Source: Hericium rajendrae
Taxonomy: Eukaryota > Basidiomycota > Agaricomycetes > Russulales > Hericiaceae
Assembly (NCBI GenBank): GCA_033439255.1
Contig: CM065887.1
Span: 620,001-684,000 of the forward strand
Direction: 5' to 3'
DNA: 64,000 bases
In this document: positions 24,958 to 35,586 of the stretch, piece by piece
Layout: each line of letters begins with the position of its first letter
Numbering within the stretch: position 1 is the first letter of the stretch
The notes under the pieces: model-generated
Seen by the model: only the letters and a program-made list of their open reading frames with translations
Databases searched by the model: none
What the model was told of the DNA's origin: nothing
Program-made: the position numbers and the translations under genes

Positions 24958-27120
24958 TTATTTAGGATCCTTCCAATTATCGTCTTCTTCCAGTCTCTTG
25001 AGCAAAGTCACCGCCTGTTCGTTCCTGGGCACGAACTCGCACTCCCATGGTGACGGGGAACTGCGAAATGAGGATGAGTCTATGGCATTGACCACGAGCC
25101 AACAAGCTTACCTAGTCAGACCATCAGCGTAAACAACATTGACAGGTATTTCGTTTCCTCTATCGTCTTTCTTACACCTTATATTGAAGACGGAAAGTAC
25201 GCATGCGATGTTAATGAAAAGGATCGACCTGACGAGATGTCGCCCGGGGCAAATCCTGACAAGGCTTCACTCAGCACTCGGTGCCCATAGAACAAGTCCT
25301 CTGACACCTACCGTCTACCAAAGCCGAACGTTGTAAACACGTCGTCGTCGGTAAGCTCCCCGTCTTTGTCAAGGAAGCGTTCGGGCTTGAATGCCTCCGG
25401 GTCTGGGTACTTTGCCGGGTCGTGAAGCATTGCCCTGATCCGCACCAGGTTCGTCATCAAGCTCGTGGTAAAGAAATTGTGAATACTTACCAGTAATTCG
25501 GAAGTAGGACGGCCCCTAAGCAAGGCGTCAACTACTGTCAAATAGAAAGAGTAGTCAAGACTTACCTTTCGGAATAAAGTTGCCCTTGTATACGTCATCC
25601 TGACTCGCCATCCGAGGAAGGCCCAGCGGGGCGACAAGTTTCCATCGCAGAATCTCTCTGCAGATTGCATTAACGTAGCGGAGGTCCTGGCGATCGGCGA
25701 AATTTGGCAGGCGTTCACGACCGACGACAACACTAAGCTCATCTTGCGCCCGCTTTTGCACATCAGGATGTAAGAGGAGAGCATGCATCGCGATGTTCAG
25801 GGATATGGCAGTCTGGTTCGGCATTTTGATAAACATGTCATTCCTTGAGAGGAACCGACTTACAGTGTGTGTTCCAGCTAATGGCTCGAGTATATGAGTA
25901 AGCAAGTCTCATACGATGTATGATTGAAGATCACCTGCATAGACAGAGCCACTGACTTCCCGCACCAGAGCTGTGCCATCTGAACCTCCGTTGTTCATCT
26001 CGTTCTCCTGAAGCATAGATCTTGCCACCGACGGCTTCACAATCCCTTCAGCCTAGGAATTGGCAACATCACCCAAACATTTTCAGCTCGTTTTCTGCTC
26101 TAGTAAGAAAGTTGAACGAACCATGCTGCGCTGGACGAATGCGAGAGGTTCCTGCAACATGCTCTCTACTATAACCTGGCATTTACGAGCATGCGTCTTG
26201 AAATACATTCCTGGGAGCCATTCGGGAAGATGCCGCACTGAAAACGTAGTAAGTACTTATAAGTTGAGATTCGTGAATTGCTATCCGCACGAGCAGGGAG
26301 GGAATCAACTGCTACCGCGCCTGGGAAGATCCCCCGGCCGAGCATATCGGCGCCTTCCTCCAAGGCATGGACTATGGGGTCGTTCTCTGGCGCGACATCA
26401 TAACCGTAGACGATATCCATGATGAGGGCTGCGATGCTTCTATAAGTGAACCATTGGTTTAGTGCTACGCATCAAGAGGTGCGTAGATGCTTACGTTTGG
26501 ACAGATGCAGTGACATCTCCCGATAATTTGTACAACCGCTTTACCAGCTTTTCAGCAGATGCTTGTTGCATAGGATCGTATTCTGGCACGACAGGCTCAC
26601 GGAAATGCTGGTGGAATGCTCGACGCTGTGCTCGCCACTTCTCTGCGTATGGCAGAAAGCCAATAAAAAAATCCCATCCCATCCTGTCAAATGAGATTAA
26701 ACCAATTCTCTGGGACAGCCATAATGTGTGACATACAGTGAGAGCATGATGGTTTGAGGTTTGTCGGAATAGATGGCCGAGCGACGCTCAAACAAATCAT
26801 GTACCGCTTTCTCCGAGTTGATGATGATTGAGAGCTGCCCGAAGGCCCAGACGGAAATTAGATCACCTAAAATCAATCAACTTTAGGGCCAATGAAACTC
26901 GATGGTGATTGACAAACGTACAATCAAGTTCACGAGACCATACATTGTATGTCTTCCATGGAGTACGCTTTGGGATCTCAAAGAAATTGCCGAAGAGCGG
27001 CAGACGGGGGCGACTCGGAGGATAAGGTGCCCGAGACTTGTCCTTGTTGACATGTATCAACAGAGCTGTGAGAACCAGGGAAAGTGCAGCAATGCAGTAG
27101 TCGTAGCGATTCAATGGCAT
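24958..27120 (-). CDS. Cytochrome P450, tandem copy 1
   Basis: This multi-exon gene looks intact. The start codon is at 27120 (MPLNRYDYCIAAL, an N-terminal membrane anchor) and the stop at 24958. A Pro-rich hinge (PPSRPRLPLFGNFFEIP) follows the anchor. Other P450 landmarks in order are the K-helix ExxR in AICREILRW, the PERF motif in FKPERFLDKDG, and the heme loop FGFGRRICPGRHL split by an intron. The I-helix motif reads AAGTHTT, with His where an Asp or Glu normally sits. It belongs to the class of expanded basidiomycete P450s related to the CYP64/CYP5144 groups; I cannot fix the CYP number. The substrate is unknown. It is closest to copy 2 at 28.4-30.5 kb in exon order, sequence and flanks. 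Confidence 0.92.
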
Positions 27121-27198
27121 GGCGAGATCAACGGGGGAAATCAGGTTGTGGCAGCACGGTGATAATGATCCGACTACGCAGAGGAGTGTCTGGTAGAC

Positions 27199-27206
27199 TA
27201 TATATT
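27199..27206 (-). promoter_or_regulatory. TATA box of P450 copy 1
   Basis: The minus strand reads AATATATAG about 80-86 bp before the start codon at 27120, a usual distance for a fungal TATA element. Confidence 0.45.
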
Positions 27207-27299
27207 CTCCTCTAAAGCACAGCGACGCCGATGACCCCGACTGTAGATAATGAAGAGAAAGTTAGGTTGGCATGTATGGCAGATCGTACTTCCATCGGA

Positions 27300-27620
27300 C
27301 ATGTTTCCCACTGAAACTTCCAAAGAAGCGCTATGGAATCGGAAAACATTTGATCAGCGCACCTGCTCTACACCTCCGTGACCGCCACGCGAGTCCAGGC
27401 CCCGCACAACTGGGATAGAAAGAGCTTGTTTCAGTGGCGGGTGATCGATTGTCATGATCTCTAGAGCACAGAAGATGACAACCGTGGAGCTGAGCGGCCA
27501 TACCAAAGTCACCCGACCCGTGAAGTCGTAAAGGGCTCTGGATCGAGTCTAAGCTATGGAGCATCAGTAAGAAACATGGGAAGATGAACGACTTCCGTAT
27601 CCTCATATCGAACTGACCTG
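27300..27620. repeat. Upstream block shared with P450 copy 2 (copy A)
   Basis: Segments such as gggctctggatcgagt, the acatgttt/acatgttcc region and gaaacatgggaagatg recur in the same order at about 30820-31145, upstream of P450 copy 2. The two blocks are diverged but colinear, which shows that the P450 duplication carried upstream DNA. Confidence 0.7.
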
Positions 27621-27920
27621 GTGAAGTCTTGTGCGCCATCGGGGTAGTCAATCGAGCCGTTAGATGAGATGTGACTTGGCCTTGTCCGGTGTAGAAACGA
27701 AAACATGTCATCAACGACTCCATCGTTGAAAGCTAAATTCTGCTTAGTTGCTCTTTGCGGTTCAGAGTCTCAAGATGTAAAAAGGTCTGCTCCGGAGCAA
27801 GAAACGGCATAAATCGAAGAGATGACCGACTGTGACCGACCACTCAGTCGATGACGCTCGCAAGCGCTCGCGCGGCGCGTTGCAACGTTGAGCGCTAGTT
27901 TTCTAACCGGTCATTTCAGT

Positions 27921-28143
27921 ACTCGTTGCCTCGCCGCCACCTGCCGCCACCCCCGACGCCGTCGGTTCTCTCCTTTGGCTAGGCGGTCGTCGCACTGCTA
28001 ACGGCTCTCGTTAGGTCACAGACCGCACGGACCTGAGCAGGTTCACCGCACTCGTTGTCTCGCCGCCGTCCCCGATGCCGTATAGCTCTATCATTTGGCT
28101 AGGTGGTCATCGTGCCGTGAACGACTGTCGCTGGGGCCGCAGT
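27921..28143. repeat. Diverged GC-rich direct repeat, two units of about 95-105 bp
   Basis: Unit A starts at 27921 (actcgttgcctcgccgcc) and unit B at 28050 (actcgttgtctcgccgcc). Both continue through cccgacgccgt/ccccgatgccgt and tttggctaggcggtc/tttggctaggtggtc to a GGxCxCAG-like end. There is no open frame. A more decayed third unit may follow near 28240. Confidence 0.7.
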
Positions 28144-28372
28144 GTGTGTTCTCGCTGCTGTCTCTGACTTCACGTTGTTCTTGCCACCCCTCTTTGTTCT
28201 GCCATCGTAAGGCCACAGAGTTTGCGGACGCTTTACGCATTCTTGCCACCACCGCCGACGTCTGACTGCCCAGCTATGGCTTATGCTATACACTTTTACA
28301 ATCTGCAAGACACATATATTAATATTTTCACTCAATACCATTGACAATCAGATATTCCTCGGACAACGCAGA

Positions 28373-30530
28373 TTATTTAGACTCCTTCTTATGATCATCC
28401 TGTAGCAGTCTTTCGAGCAGACTCGCTGCCTGTTCGTCCCTGGGCACGAACTCGCACTCCCAAGGTGATGGAATACTGCGAAAGGAATCAGCCTCGTGCA
28501 TATTCAGACATCGTGATCACTCGCTGACAAACTTACCTGGCCAGGCCATCAGCATAGACAACATTGACAGGTATGTCATCGCCTCGTTCATCTTTCTTGC
28601 ACTTGATATTGTAGACAGAGAGCATGCATGCAATATTGATAAAAAGTGTTGACTTCACGAGATATTGCCCAGGGCAGATACTGGCATTCCTTTCGCTCAG
28701 CATTCACTACGCATGGACCAAATGCTCGACACCTACCGTCTACCGAAGCCAAATACTATGGACACGTCATCGACAGTAAGCTCTCCGTATTTATCCAGGA
28801 AGCGTTCGGGATTGAATGCCTCCGGGTCGGGGTACTTTTCCGGGTCGTGAAGCATGGCCCTGACGCGCGTCAGGCGGTCATTGTCTCGGGTTAGAAGGAA
28901 CCGCGAACACTTACCAGAGATTTGGAAGTAGGATAGCCCCTGCACAAGATTTCAAGCACTGTCGAATAAACAGAGCGATCACCACATACCTTTCGGGATA
29001 AATTTGCCCTCGTATATGTCATCCTGACTTGTCATCCGATGAAGGCCCAGCGGGCCAGCAAGTTTCCATCGCATGACCTCCCTGCAGATTGCATTGACAT
29101 AGCGAAGATCCTGCCGATCGGCGAAGTTTGGCAGGCGATCGCGACCGACAACAACGTCAAGTTCATCTTGCGCTCGCCGCTGCACGTCGGGATGTAAGAG
29201 GAGAGCGTGTATCGCAATGCTCAGGGATATAGCTGTCTGATTCGGCCTTCTGAACAATGGATCTCTTCTTGAAAGAAATGAACCTACTGTGTGTGTTCCA
29301 GCTATTGGCTCGCGTTCATAAATAAGCAAATAACATGGACGAATATGGAAGATCACCTGAATAAATAGAGCCGCTTACATCCCTCACTAGAGCTATGCCG
29401 TCTGAACCTCCCTTGTTCACCTCATTCTCCTGCAGCATAGTTCTCGCCACGGATGGCTTTGCGGTCCCTTCAGCCTAGAAATCGGAAACTTTGTCAAATT
29501 TCATTTAATTCTGGTAGGAAAATTAGACAGACCATGCTGCGCTGGACAAATGCGAGAGGTGCTTGCAACATTTTCTCTGTTACAGCCCGACATTTACGAC
29601 CATGCGTCTTGAAATACATTCCCGGGAGCCATTCGGGTAGATGCCGCACTGATAGGGGAGTAAGTGCTGCATATGATCAAGTCTATGAAATGCTATCCGC
29701 ACGAGCAGGGACGGCATTGACTACCACCGCGCCTGGAAAAATTGCATGGTTTAGCATATCAGTGCCTTCCTCTAAAGCGTGGACGATGGGATCATTCTCT
29801 GGTGCGACATGATAACCATAGGCGATATCCATGATGAGGGTGGCGATGTTTCTAAAATAAATATTTGGCTTAGTGCGCATCCCAAGGAGATACCCGGACA
29901 CTTACGTTTGGGCAGCCGAAGGAACGTCTTCCGACAACTTGTACAATTGTTTTACCAGCCTTTCAGCAGTTGCCTGTTGCTTAGGCTCATATTCGGGCAC
30001 GACGGTCTCACGGAACCGCTGGTGCAATGCTCGACGCTGGGTGCGCCACTTGCCCGCATACGGCAGAAAGCCAGTAAAAAAATCCCATCCCATCCTGTCA
30101 AAGGAATACACATTATTTTTCGTGGTGAAAAATAGAGACATACAGGGATAGCATGATTGTGTGAGGTCTATCCGAATGAACGGAACGACGGTCAAACAAC
30201 TCTTGTGCCGCTTTCTGAGAGTTGACGATGATTGACAGCTGTCCGAAGGCCCAGACAGAAATTAGATCGCCTGGATTGTGGATCAGCTTCGACTCAGGCC
30301 AATGAAATTTGACAGCAATTGATAAACGTACAACCAAGTTCGCGAGACCATATATTATAGGTCTTCCACGGAGTGCGCTTTGGAACCTCAAAGAAATTAC
30401 CGAAGAGTGGTAGACAAGGGCGACTCGGAGGATAAAGGGCACGAGACTTCTCCTTCTTGACGTGTATCAATAAAACGGCGAAAAGCAGGACAAGTGCAGT
30501 GATGTAGTAGTCGTAGTTATTCAATGACAT
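28373..30530 (-). CDS. Cytochrome P450, tandem copy 2
   Basis: The start codon is at 30530 (MSLNNYDYYITALVLL, a membrane anchor) and the stop at 28373. It has the same exon plan as copy 1 and reads through without breaks. Landmarks are the PPSRPCLPLFGNFFEVP hinge, I-helix SAGTHTT, ExxR in AICREVMRW, PERF as FNPERFLDKYG, and heme loop FGFGRRICPGQYL. The heme Cys and flanking Gly residues are kept, but the usual RHL after CPG is QYL. Compared with copy 1 it lacks one Tyr in the RRSAIYSD segment, an in-frame loss. As in copy 1, His replaces the I-helix acid. Both flanks resemble those of copy 1, so the pair arose by tandem duplication. The substrate is unknown. Confidence 0.92.
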
Positions 30531-30605
30531 GGCGAAATCAACGGGGGAAGTCAGATTGTGACAACGCGGTGATAGCGACTTGAACATGCAGAGGAGGGCT
30601 TGGTT

Positions 30606-30612
30606 TATTATA
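30606..30612 (-). promoter_or_regulatory. TATA box of P450 copy 2
   Basis: The minus strand reads CATATAATAA about 76-82 bp before the start codon at 30530. It is at the same distance as the TATA of copy 1, as expected for duplicated promoters. Confidence 0.42.
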
Positions 30613-30654
30613 TGTTCCCTTAGGTTCCCTTTCAAAGATTAGTGACATAAAAGA

Positions 30655-30886
30655 GCGCCTTTGGATAACGAAGCGGAAGTTAAATTGACAATTGACAGGT
30701 CATACTACCATTGCACACATGTTCCGTGATATGAACAATCCAAAGGAGCACTAGCTTGTGGCGGAAAAAAGCGCCTTTGGATAACGAAGCGGAAGTTAGA
30801 TTGACAATTGACAGGTCATACTACCATTGCACACATGTTCCGTGATATGAACAATCCAAAGGAGCACTAGCTTGTGGCGGAAAAAA
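30655..30886. repeat. Recent 116-bp tandem duplication
   Basis: Unit 1 is 30655-30770 and unit 2 is 30771-30886. They differ at one base that I can see (ttaaatt against ttagatt). The unit starts gcgcctttggataacgaagc and ends in ggcggaaaaaa. It lies just upstream of P450 copy 2 and has no coding content. Confidence 0.95.
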
Positions 30887-31145
30887 AAAATAGCTTCAAA
30901 GCCGATGAGCGGAATCGCTCCACATCCCCATACCACCATGCGAGCGCAGACCCAGCACAATTGGGAAGAAATGAACTTATTCCTAGGGCCGGTGGGTAAT
31001 CATCATGACATCTGAGGCACAAAATATGTCAGCCATATATGAGTCCCACTAAAGTGAGCTAAATTGCGTCGTCAGTGAAGTCATAGAGGGCTCTGGATCG
31101 AGTTCAAGCTATGAATCGGAGCGTCAGAACGAAACATGGAAAGAT
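30820..31145. repeat. Upstream block shared with P450 copy 1 (copy B)
   Basis: This is colinear with 27300-27620. Shared landmarks include acatgttccgtgatatgaac against acatgtttcccactgaaac, gggctctggatcgagt, and gaaacatggaaagatg. It overlaps the end of the 116-bp tandem duplication. Confidence 0.7.
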
Positions 31146-32274
31146 GGGTAAGTTGTCCTGACGTAGAATGACGCAGTCCTGTGATCAATGGGAGCAGCAG
31201 TTACCGAGGCCACACCCAGCCGCGGAACAAACAGAAGCAGATTTTTTTTAAATAAGAGGCCCTGCGGTAGGCCGAGGACTGGCATAAAGTGATGGCAGCA
31301 GCCAGGATGGAGGCGCAGGAAGACTCGAATACGTTCCGTGAAGTCAAGTCGCCATGAATACTGGCCTGACGGACCGGCGGGCACCTTTGTACTGCCGGCG
31401 GCCCGTGACGAGCGACAAGCCAATATTGCGGGGTCGACGCGGGGATATAGCCAACGCGGAGCACGCAAGGCCGTAAGTATGAGGAGGGTTAGGGATGATA
31501 GAAGGCTGATGGACGCTGGATGGCATTGCGTCAGCGGCGGCGCGGATGAGCGCGGATGGTGCAGTATGACTGATGGTAGCGCTAATGCTACATCCTGCGT
31601 GTGCATTTCAGCTGTCAAACTGATACAGTTAGAGGATAAGATGAAAACGAACGATAGCGTGGGCTGTTGTAGTCTTGGTTTGAAGAAATCTTCTCAAACG
31701 TTGCGCTGCCTCGTGTTGAGAGGTGGACGAACGAGAAGGATGAGGTCGCTCGGCGCGCAGTTGAACACGACCTACACTTGCTCGTATTCCCGCTTCGTCG
31801 AGGAGCGAATCTGGAAACTATTGAAAATGACATACAGGGCTGTTCCTAGTGCTCATACAAGCGTGGATCACATTCAGATGACGCATTTCGACCTGGTGCA
31901 CGGACGCTGATAACCAAGGACCAGGCAGTCATCTCGAGTGTGGAAGACCTGATGCATGTCGTCAAACGCACCAATCATAGCGTTGCGAATACATTGCGAC
32001 ACAATCGTACTATGATCATACAGGCAATTTGAATCAGCGTGCTCTTGTGCGCTGCCGGTCGAGTCAACCGAAGACGACGATCTGTAACTGAACGGCTCCG
32101 GGGATATGATTTACTAACATTGAATTCGGCCAATCGACGGAATCACTGGATTGATCCTTGGAACGTAAGGAAGACATATAGGAAGAGCTAGACAATTTCT
32201 CAACGCGGCATCGTGCACACGATCACGTAGATTTGCAATGATCAAAGAAGCGACCTGACTGGATGAATATCCTT
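31146..32274. other. Gene-poor stretch between P450 copies 2 and 3
   Basis: It contains the broken serine hydrolase fragment (31715-31985) and otherwise short overlapping frames on both strands without domains. It also holds the 3' flank of P450 copy 3. Confidence 0.5.
31715..31985 (+). pseudogene. Broken fragment of the beta-lactamase-like serine hydrolase gene
   Basis: The plus strand carries LGAQLNTTYTCSYSRFVEE, which aligns with LGAHLITTYTGSYARFVEE of the intact gene at 35587-37662 (start of its fourth exon). The match goes on through RIW and, after frame loss, to the block gtcatctcgagtgtggaagacctg. The fragment is preceded by GGTGGACGAACGAGAAGG, which resembles exon 2 (EWANEK), so the piece between is missing. 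SxxK and the C-terminal domain are absent. It is a remnant of a second copy in the same orientation, now separated from the intact gene by P450 copy 3. Confidence 0.65.
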
Positions 32275-34463
32275 CTAGGTCATAGTGTCGGGCGACGGCA
32301 CCTTGGCAGAGCGAGTATCGTCACCTGCGAATGTCTTGAGTACATTATGCGCCGTCTGATCTCTTGGAACAAATTCGCATTCAAATGATGATGGTCGACT
32401 GGGAACGAGGAGTGCCGGACGAGAGGCTATCAACAGAGCGATGGATGTCACGCACCTGCTAAGTCCGTCTGCATAAGTTACGTTGATGGGCAGATCCTCA
32501 CCTCGTTCATTCTTCTTAGGCTGGAGGCTGAATACGGAAAGCATGCATGCGATATTGATGAAGAGAGATGACATGGCGACGTGCCTCCCGGGACAAATAC
32601 TGTCCATGTGTTTGTAAAATCGCAGACAATCCAGGCGGGAATGGCAGGACGTACCGTCTGCCAAATCCAAACGCAGGAGTCACCTCGTCGTCAATAAGCT
32701 CTCCATCCTTGTTGAGGAACCGGTTGGGACTGAAAATTTCTGGCTCAGGGTATCTCTCTACGTCATGAAGCATGGCCCTAATGTATCTCAAGGTTACTAT
32801 ATGCGGGGAGGTTACGCAGATATGGGTTAAGAAGGCGGCACATACCAGGCATTCGGGAGAATCATGGCCCCTGAGCGAGAATAAGCCAAAGGCGACACAG
32901 GCGTGACAATGCTCACCTTTCGGGATAAGTTTTCCATCGTATATATCGTCCTGGATCGCAATTCGAGGAAAGCCCAGTGGGAGAACAGGCTTCCATCGAA
33001 CAACCTCCCTGACGATAGCGTTGACATAGGGAAGGGTGTCGCGGTCCGCGAAGCTCGGCAAGCGGTCTCGGCCTACAACAACATCTAGTTCATCTTGTGC
33101 CCGCCGCTGTACGTCAGGGTGGAGGAGGAAAGCATGAACAGCGACGGCGATGCCCATTGAGGTCTGACAAGGAGAAGTTCGTAACAGCAGTCATGATGAC
33201 AGTGGGAGAAGCATACCGTATCCGTCATAGCTAACAAAATTTAGGGTCTTCAGCAGAGAATTGTGTATGATACTGATAGCAAATACTACCTGCATACATT
33301 GAGAAACCCACTTTCTTCACGAGATCCGTACCATCCAAGCTACCATTGTTCTCCTTCAGCATCAATCCAATAATTGAGGGCCTCGCGGTTCCAGCAGCCT
33401 ATAGCAGAAAAATCAGTACTTGTTAGGGTAAGCCAGAAAGCACCACAGACCAATTTTCGTTGGACATATGCGAGAGGCGCTTGCAGTATTTCGTCCATGA
33501 GAAGTCGACATTTGCGGCCATATGCCTTGAAATGCATTCCAGGAAGCCATTCGGGGAGATACTGAACTAAAGAAGGGCTGAATATTCTTCTCTCGTCTGA
33601 TAAATGCATGCTCGGACACTTACGCGCTGGAAGAGCATTGACCGCCATTGCACCAGGGAAGACTGCCTGGGCTAGCATATCAGCAGCCTCGTCCAAGGCA
33701 CTGACGATTGGGTCGTGTTTAGATACATCATAGTCGTATGTAAGATCCATAACCAGTGAGGCAACATTTCTGAAATCGGTGCTGAGATGGGCCAAGAACC
33801 GTGGATGAGAAAGCTTACGTGCGGGTGATCTCAGTCACGTCTCTTGATTCCGTATATAAGAGTTTCAATAGCCTTTTCGCATTCGCCTGCTGCGCATGTT
33901 CGTACTTCAAAATGACTGCTTTGCGGAAACGCTGTTGAAACACCCGGCGTTGCGAACGCCATTTATCTGAATATGGCGTGAACCCGAGGAAAACGTCCCA
34001 TCCCATCCTATAAAATGTTGAGGTCAGTACTCGGCGTGACAGGTGAAAGGGCAATCGCACAGGGACAACATGGTTGTTTGCGGCCTGTCAGAGTATAACG
34101 CCGAGCGATGCTCCAACAACTCCTCGGTGGCTCTCTGTGTATTGATGATTATGGATAGTTGCCCAAAGGACCAGACAGAGATGAGATCACCTAAATACTA
34201 ATCAGCACTGGTTCCGGTCTCGCGCATCCAAGATGAAGGGCAGTCGAACAAAAGAACGACGTACATCCAAGTTCGCTAGACCATGTCTTGTACGTCTGCC
34301 ACGGGGTATGTTTAGGAATCTCGAAGAAGTTGCCGAAGACCGGCAGACATGGGCGGCTGGGAGGTAGAGCGGCAGTTGACCTGCGTCTCTTCACATGTGC
34401 TAAAAACAAGCAGAAACCGATAGAAATCACTAGGACGAAGTAGTCGGTTGGGTTCAACTGCAT
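32275..34463 (-). CDS. Cytochrome P450, tandem copy 3
   Basis: The start codon is at 34463 (MQLNPTDYFVLVISIGFCLF, a membrane anchor) and the stop at 32275. The same intron plan and landmarks are present: PPSRPCLPVFGNFFEIP hinge, MGWDVFLGF C-helix region, ExxR in IVREVVRW, FSPNRFLNKDG, and heme loop FGFGRRICPGRHV. The I-helix reads AAMTDTT, with the normal Asp. That motif lies on a 14-nt exon (CTATGACGGATACG) between two introns. It is clearly a paralogue of copies 1 and 2 but more distant, so it probably split off before their duplication. The substrate is unknown. Confidence 0.92.
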
Positions 34464-35586
34464 GGCGAAGTCGTTTTCTGTTCGCAGTGCCCATCAGGCC
34501 CGGGTAGATATCAAGCCGGTGCGAAGCTTATTTGACATCGACCCATGATCTCAGCATGGATATTTACGTTCACATCTTCAAAGTTTGAGACATGTGGGGG
34601 ATATTTCTGCGTACCTGTCACACTGACTCATAATCAATCATGCGACCAAGGACCCAAAGCACCGGCAAGAGTTTGGATTCTTCGTAGTGACATAGCAATC
34701 CACCTAGAGAGGTAAATCTTGATGCTTCGATAAGTGCATGCCCCGCTCGAGCGCTGTATCGTTAATAGCAATTCACTTAGCGATGGTAGAAACGGATCCT
34801 GGTGCACAAAGCTGCCACTGACCCTCACGATTTCAAGGCTTGATGTCATTCAAAGCTCGACACTGTGTTATCAAGCAGCTTGCGAGTGCCAGACTGCACT
34901 TACCGTGCGATGTCGATGAATCGTCAGTATGGAGAGGCGCTCGCAAGCATCGACGGGGACCAAGTAATGTACACCTAGCATCAGAACCATGAGCCCGCAA
35001 TCGATTCCACTTTTGACAAGAAAAGCAAACCAATGTGGAGCGTCGACGTCAAATGCCATTACTTTCTCCGAGTCATACAGAGATCTGAGACTGTGTGAAG
35101 GTTGCAATTGAATTCCGTTGCCCCTTGCGACTGGGAGTCGTAGACTGTTGCATTTGGGCCAGCTAAATGAACCACATATCGAATTTCGGAGAAAAGTTCG
35201 CCTGCTCTGGAACAAGAAACGGCATGCTTAAATAGATGAGAGGCCCAGCGACTCGATGATGGTGTTCGAGAACAGGGAAAACAAAGTGATGGCGGGAGGG
35301 AGAGTCAGACGCGTCAGAACAGGTCAGAACACCGTGAAGTCGACGGCCCGATGGGTCGGCATGGGCGCTTGTGTACCATCCTACCACGATCATCTGCAAT
35401 ATTGCATTTGCATCACGCAAGCAATTGTATGGCTTGAAGCTTCACTGGCCAGGCAAGCTCGGTACCGTGCTCTTCAGCTCTTCCTCTGTGCCATCTACCA
35501 AGCTAAATCAATAGTCCCAAGGTGTACTTAGTTTGAGCAGGACGGAGCCTCAGTGACTCCGAAGTGCCAGATCCTGAATCATCAGG
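34464..35586. other. Divergent 5' region, P450 copy 3 / serine hydrolase
   Basis: No supportable gene. Short minus-strand frames of up to 114 codons lack domains. A segment near 35205-35236 (cctgctctggaacaagaaac) resembles 27785-27815 upstream of P450 copy 1 (tctgctccggagcaagaaac), a possible remnant of shared upstream sequence. Confidence 0.45.

Larger units (their letters stand above)
27121..28372. other. Intergenic region between P450 copies 1 and 2
   Basis: This holds the 5' region of P450 copy 1, a block duplicated upstream of copy 2 (27300-27620) and a GC-rich diverged tandem repeat (27921-28143). A 130-codon minus-strand frame at 27331-27723 lies in the duplicated block and is not conserved as protein in the other copy, so I do not call it a gene. 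Confidence 0.6.

Noticed and set aside
27331-27723. 130-codon minus-strand open frame between P450 copies
   Set aside because: It lies in a block duplicated upstream of P450 copy 2, where the frame is not kept, so it is not under protein selection.
31124-31618. 164-codon minus-strand open frame
   Set aside because: No domain or splice support; its sequence is poor in coding bias and next to a decayed gene piece.
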